64,000 nucleotides of DNA from Botryotinia globosa (taxonomy: Eukaryota > Ascomycota > Leotiomycetes > Helotiales > Sclerotiniaceae), in NCBI GenBank assembly GCA_014898425.1, contig RCSZ01000014.1, positions 558,001 to 622,000 on the forward strand, written 5' to 3'. The position numbers and the translations under genes were made by a program. The notes beneath the pieces are model-generated. The model was not told the DNA's origin. It worked only from the letters and a program-made list of their open reading frames with translations, and ran no database searches. Positions within the stretch are counted from its first letter, which is position 1, and every line of letters begins with the position of its first letter. This document shows, piece after piece, positions 60,273 through 64,000 of this stretch.

Positions 60273-61812
60273 ATGTCTGTTCGAATACAACTCGACAATC
60301 CTCATAGCTTTTACACGAATCTTGATTTTATCAGCGGCAGAGTTATTCTGAACCTTACAAGCGATGAAGCGGTTAGCAGAATAGTTGTGAAGGTCGAGGG
60401 GGAGAGCAAAACGCGCCTATCGAGACCACCAGAGATGTTATATACACAAGGTCCCAACAATCCTCCTGCACTTTATTCGAGGCGAGATAGACAGGAAATA
60501 TGTCAGGAGAACCACAAGATTCTATACAAGGTCGCAGAAGTGTTTCCCAACAAGGCAATTATCAGTTCATATACACTCAGAGCAGGGCAACATGAGTACC
60601 CTTTCCGCATCAAGTTGCCCATTAACAATGGCTGCCATGATCCGGCATCGCAACAAATGGGTCCTGGTAGTGGGTTTGGAGGTCTCGGAATTCAGGGCAT
60701 ACAACAGATGCAGTATACACATGTTAAAAGGACATTACCTCCTTCACTTACTGGATTTCCGGGGGAAGCCGAGATAAGATATTATGTCAAAGTCACTGTA
60801 CAAAGACCCTCAATGTTTAAGGAGAATAGAAGATCAACAATTGGATTTAAGTTTCTACCGATCGAAGCTCCAAGGCCTCCTAAGACCACAAATGAATCGT
60901 TTGCAAAGCGGCCGTTTATGTTCCAAAATGGGGGACCAACATATGCGAAAAAGGGTCTATTCACGAAAAAACCTAAGCAGCTATCAAATACGTCCCCGCA
61001 AGGAGAAGTCGATGCTCGACTACCTAGTCCTCCCATCTTGACTTGCAATAAGCCTTTACCAATGAGGATCCTCCTTAGAAGAACTAACACAAGCCCTGAG
61101 CATGTATTCCTCATGTCTTTGCAAGTAAACCTTCTTGGGACCACTGAGGTAAAGGCTGCAGATGTTATTAGAGTTGAAACAAGTACTTGGGTTGTGATGA
61201 GTTTGACTGGACTATCCATTCCTATTGGATCACCGGACGATCTTATCGGTACTGAGACAGCTATAGATAGTAAATTATGGGATGCAATTCCTTTGCCAAA
61301 TACCGTTGCCCCTTCCTTTGTCACTTGCAATCTTGCTCGTCGATATGAACTTGAGGTGAGGATTGGATTAGGTTACGGCTACCCAGGAGAGATTCAGGTA
61401 TGTTTTATAATGAATTGCTTCAGGATTACGTGAATAAAACTAACAAACTCAGTCGCAAACAATATCAATTCCTCTTAGATTCCAAATTGAAATCTTTTCT
61501 GGCATTGAACCACCAGCGGCACTTTTAGACGCCATGACAGCTCATCCCCCTATTCCAGTAAGACCTCCAGTCAACACAGCACCACCGCCTTTTGATCCGG
61601 CATTTCCACCTCAAGTTGGAGCGCCAGGTGCACCGGCTCTAGATGATGCTCCGCCTTCTTATGAAGATGCTTTAGCGGAAGACATCACCCAAGCGAATGG
61701 TACTTCGAGACCTGCGTATAGTGGCGTTACGAACGAGAATGCGCCCGGTATCGATGAGAAGGGGGGCTTGAGTAGTGGGCATCAAAAGGGCGAGGCTTCG
61801 CGTACAGGCTGA
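60273..61812 (+). CDS. Arrestin-related trafficking adaptor (ART-like) with PY motif
   Basis: Two exons: 60273-61397 and 61453-61812, with a 55-bp intron (GTATGT...CTCAG). The product is 494 aa. The N-terminal arrestin fold is recognisable from MSVRIQLDNPHSFYTNLDFI, with GRVILNL, VKVEGESKTRL and LRAGQHEYPFRIKLP. The arrestin C-domain covers about 260-390. The tail is Pro-rich and carries PPSYEDALAED at about 442-452, a PY motif that recruits Rsp5/NEDD4-type ubiquitin ligases. Proteins of this plan (yeast Art10 and relatives) mark plasma-membrane transporters for ubiquitin-driven endocytosis. Its place directly after an MFS transporter may be functional or chance. The ATG at 60273 was chosen because the family homology begins there; an in-frame ATG lies 114 bases upstream. 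Confidence 0.9.
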
Positions 61813-62995
61813 AATTGTGGAAATGGTTAAACGCCCCTTCGTTCTCAGTGGTGACAGAAAGCGATTAATTAAGGCGTAGAGGAAATTTTTGAATCATTTA
61901 GTGTCTAATAACGTGCCAAAGCAACAAGCTCTGGTTGCCTACTTACTAAATTGCGTCGTAGTTCAGAATTCTGAGCTCCGAGCAAAGTATATAAAGCACA
62001 ATGCTCAGCGATATCGATCAACAATGCAGTTGTCACGTACTACCGATACGTCATAGAATATTTATGATTTATCGAGGGGAAGAACATTTGGAGATATGTA
62101 AACATGCTTCGTTATGGCGAGGAAGGAGATGATACCTAGAGCATGGAAAATTCACAGAGCAGACAGACTGGTAAACCAGCACAGCTTTAGAGTGGGGAGA
62201 AGCAGAAGTTAAAATGAGATGAGATGAGATGTTGATCAACAATGAATTATGTTTGGAAAGGAAATCTAAAATCATCAAGATATGCAGAGTACAAGTGAAA
62301 AGGTTTGTTATAGTCTTCTACTATAAATAGGAATGTGAGACATTTCAAATTTTCAACCTGAGGGAATGTTTTACACTGACAACACCTGGACACTAAATGA
62401 TAAAGGCTTTTGGAAGATGGCACATCCAGATATTTTTACCTGTCGACATGAATCTCGTACATGATTCTTTCTTTGCAGATCTTGGCATACTTTCATACCT
62501 GTATTTTTCGGTTGTTCATTCATCTATCTAATCTTGTTCGACCCATCCCACTTGTTTTATCCCTCTTTCTCTTGCAGAAGTTATACTCACAGGACCATCT
62601 CAACTTGACCCGACTCCAAAACCACTTAGCTATGTAGGCGAAAAATAAGACGATATCATATCTAATACTGACATGCAAATATTCAATCCATCTACGTTCA
62701 TATCTATATTCAATCACTTCAAAGATCTCCACTTTGAGTGATACTGTGAAGTGGGTGTATTTTCAGATGACATTAAATTGTGAGTGCTTTGAGGGGCAGC
62801 ATGCCACGGTATAGTATTTCTAGGTAGCTATTGGATTAACATTGATTATGTATGTATGTGTTTGAGCTTTTGGTCTGCCGTCAAGATATTGAAAACGGAA
62901 AGGATAGTCAATTTAGATACGGATCATGTGAGCCTTCCTCCATGTGTCTCCTAGACATTCCATAACGCCAGATTTGCCAACCTTTCCAAGAATCA
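61813..62995. other. Intergenic between convergent genes
   Basis: 3' flanks of the arrestin-like and PPIL4-like genes. No gene or notable repeat was recognised apart from a short GAGAT repeat near 62216-62231. Confidence 0.55.
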
Positions 62996-64000
62996 CTATC
63001 GCCGTCTGTAGTCATCCCGTGGGCCTCGGTCGCTTCTATACCTATCACGGTCTTCATATCTGCCCCTGTCCCTCCGGTCCCTATCATCATATCTACCTTC
63101 CCTGTTACGACCACCATCTCGTCGGTCGTCACGAGAACTATAATCTCGCTTTTCCTCACGTGGGCTTTTGCTTCTGTCTCTCCTACTCTCATCGGGTTTT
63201 CCTTCCCTTTCATGTCTCTTCCTCAGCTCGTCCTCATCGATAACCATACCGTATCTATCCCTTCTTGGTCCCGAGCTATATTCTGCATTTCTATACTGCC
63301 TCTTCTTCTCCAGTCCACTAACACCACCAAAGCCGCCACCTCCTTGTCTTCGCTTCGAATTTGTTGCCGTTCGCCAGGTATCAGATAGTTTTGATACGCT
63401 TTGGGAAAAGTCGACATGGATTCTGTGGTCGTCTATGAGAACGCCTTGCATCTTGAAGTACGCTTGTTCGCATGATTTTTCGTCCTCATATTCGATAAAA
63501 GCATACTGTAAACTATCCCCTGTTCGTTTATCTCTGATCACCTCGCAAGAGAGGATCTTGCCAAAGCGACTAAAAATGAGTTCGAGATCCTCATCTGAAA
63601 GGAGAAAGTTAGCGTTTATAATGATAATCAATGCAAACCATGGAAACTACCTGTAGTAACTGGATTAAGCTTGCACACAAAAAGAACATTCTCCGGTGGT
63701 TTGACTTCCGCGAAAGGAAGATCTCCAACCATCTCCAAAGTCAAGGCTTGCGCTCGTGCTTCCCGCTCTCGTCGCCGTTTCTCAACAGCCTCAACATCTG
63801 TTTCTTCATTCAAATCATCATCTTCGCCAATACGAATCGTAGCTAGTTGCGCTTTGGAGGGTACAGGACTTTCTGGTGGTTCGACAAGACCTGCTGGGTC
63901 ATCATAAGGATCATCTAAGATGACAGTGTGCTTGATTCGTATGTCTACTAACGGCCGTCCTTTCTCGTCGCAAAATGAATCGTTGATTTTCTCGAGCGCA
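62996..64000 (-). CDS. Cyclophilin-RRM protein (PPIL4/Cyp6 type), 5' part missing
   Basis: Partial gene on the minus strand, running off the window edge at 64000. Exons seen: 64000-63651 and 63594-62996, with a 56-bp intron (GTAGTT...TTTCAG). The visible 316 residues begin with [20 protein letters not shown] and [14 protein letters not shown], the end of the cyclophilin (peptidyl-prolyl isomerase) domain and the linker typical of PPIL4. An RRM follows ([13 protein letters not shown], then [33 protein letters not shown]); the intron cuts inside it. The C-terminus is rich in Arg/Asp/Ser repeats, as in nuclear RNA-processing proteins. Fission yeast Rct1 and plant CYP59 of this group link RNA polymerase II and pre-mRNA processing. 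The catalytic part lies outside the window. Confidence 0.93.

Noticed and set aside
1..64000. CRISPR arrays and prokaryote-style operons
   Set aside because: The sequence is eukaryotic with spliceosomal introns; the tandem repeats are direct minisatellites without unique spacers.

Overview
This is a filamentous ascomycete window. Genes have short introns (about 50-280 bp, GT..AG), many on canonical GTAAGT/GTATGT donors. Genes sit on both strands, spacers are wide and rich in micro- and minisatellites, and the products are typical of Pezizomycotina. The laccase closely resembles, from memory, Botrytis cinerea laccase 2, and the gene models look like Leotiomycetes, so a Sclerotiniaceae genome (Botrytis, Sclerotinia or a close relative) is the best guess. 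I could not run a search.

Layout. 0-5 kb: a HET-domain protein with two C-terminal membrane segments, then a gene-poor stretch. 5.3-7.3 kb: a secreted four-exon laccase on the minus strand, then 3.6 kb without a convincing gene. 10.9-15.9 kb: a head-to-head pair, IMP4 (pre-rRNA processing) and UPF1 (nonsense-mediated decay). 18.9-21.2 kb: a second head-to-head pair, BET3 (TRAPP vesicle tethering) and a U5 snRNP WD40 protein. 22.9-24.2 kb: a two-membrane-segment protein of unknown function. 26.9-28.0 kb: a GIS2/CNBP-type protein with seven zinc knuckles. 28.0-36.5 kb: 8.5 kb with no convincing gene, full of simple repeats and holding a 0.47 kb MITE-like element. 36.5-39.0 kb: a SOM1/SomA/Flo8-type LisH regulator. 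41.4-41.7 kb: a tiny TOM6-like protein. 42-45 kb: several minisatellites. 45.1-52.9 kb: a third head-to-head pair, a BOI-type SH3-SAM-PH polarity scaffold and an SP-RING (SIZ/PIAS) SUMO ligase. 54.9-55.4 kb: a small membrane-protein gene that appears to carry an in-frame stop. 57.3-61.8 kb: an MFS transporter followed by an arrestin-related adaptor with a PY motif. 63.0-64.0 kb: the 3' part of a cyclophilin-RRM (PPIL4/Cyp6) gene that runs off the window.

Most genes are conserved housekeeping functions: ribosome assembly, mRNA decay, splicing, vesicle traffic, mitochondrial import, polarity and SUMOylation. The accessory or adaptive ones are the HET protein, laccase, SOM1-like regulator and transporter/arrestin pair. 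Exon joins given here were derived by hand from splice signals, reading-frame continuity and family resemblance. Every multi-exon total length is divisible by three. The least ordinary signals are two microexons (9 and 12 nt), an in-frame stop in the small membrane-protein gene, the MITE-like element, an in-frame 5' extension of GIS2, and G-quadruplex-capable minisatellites.
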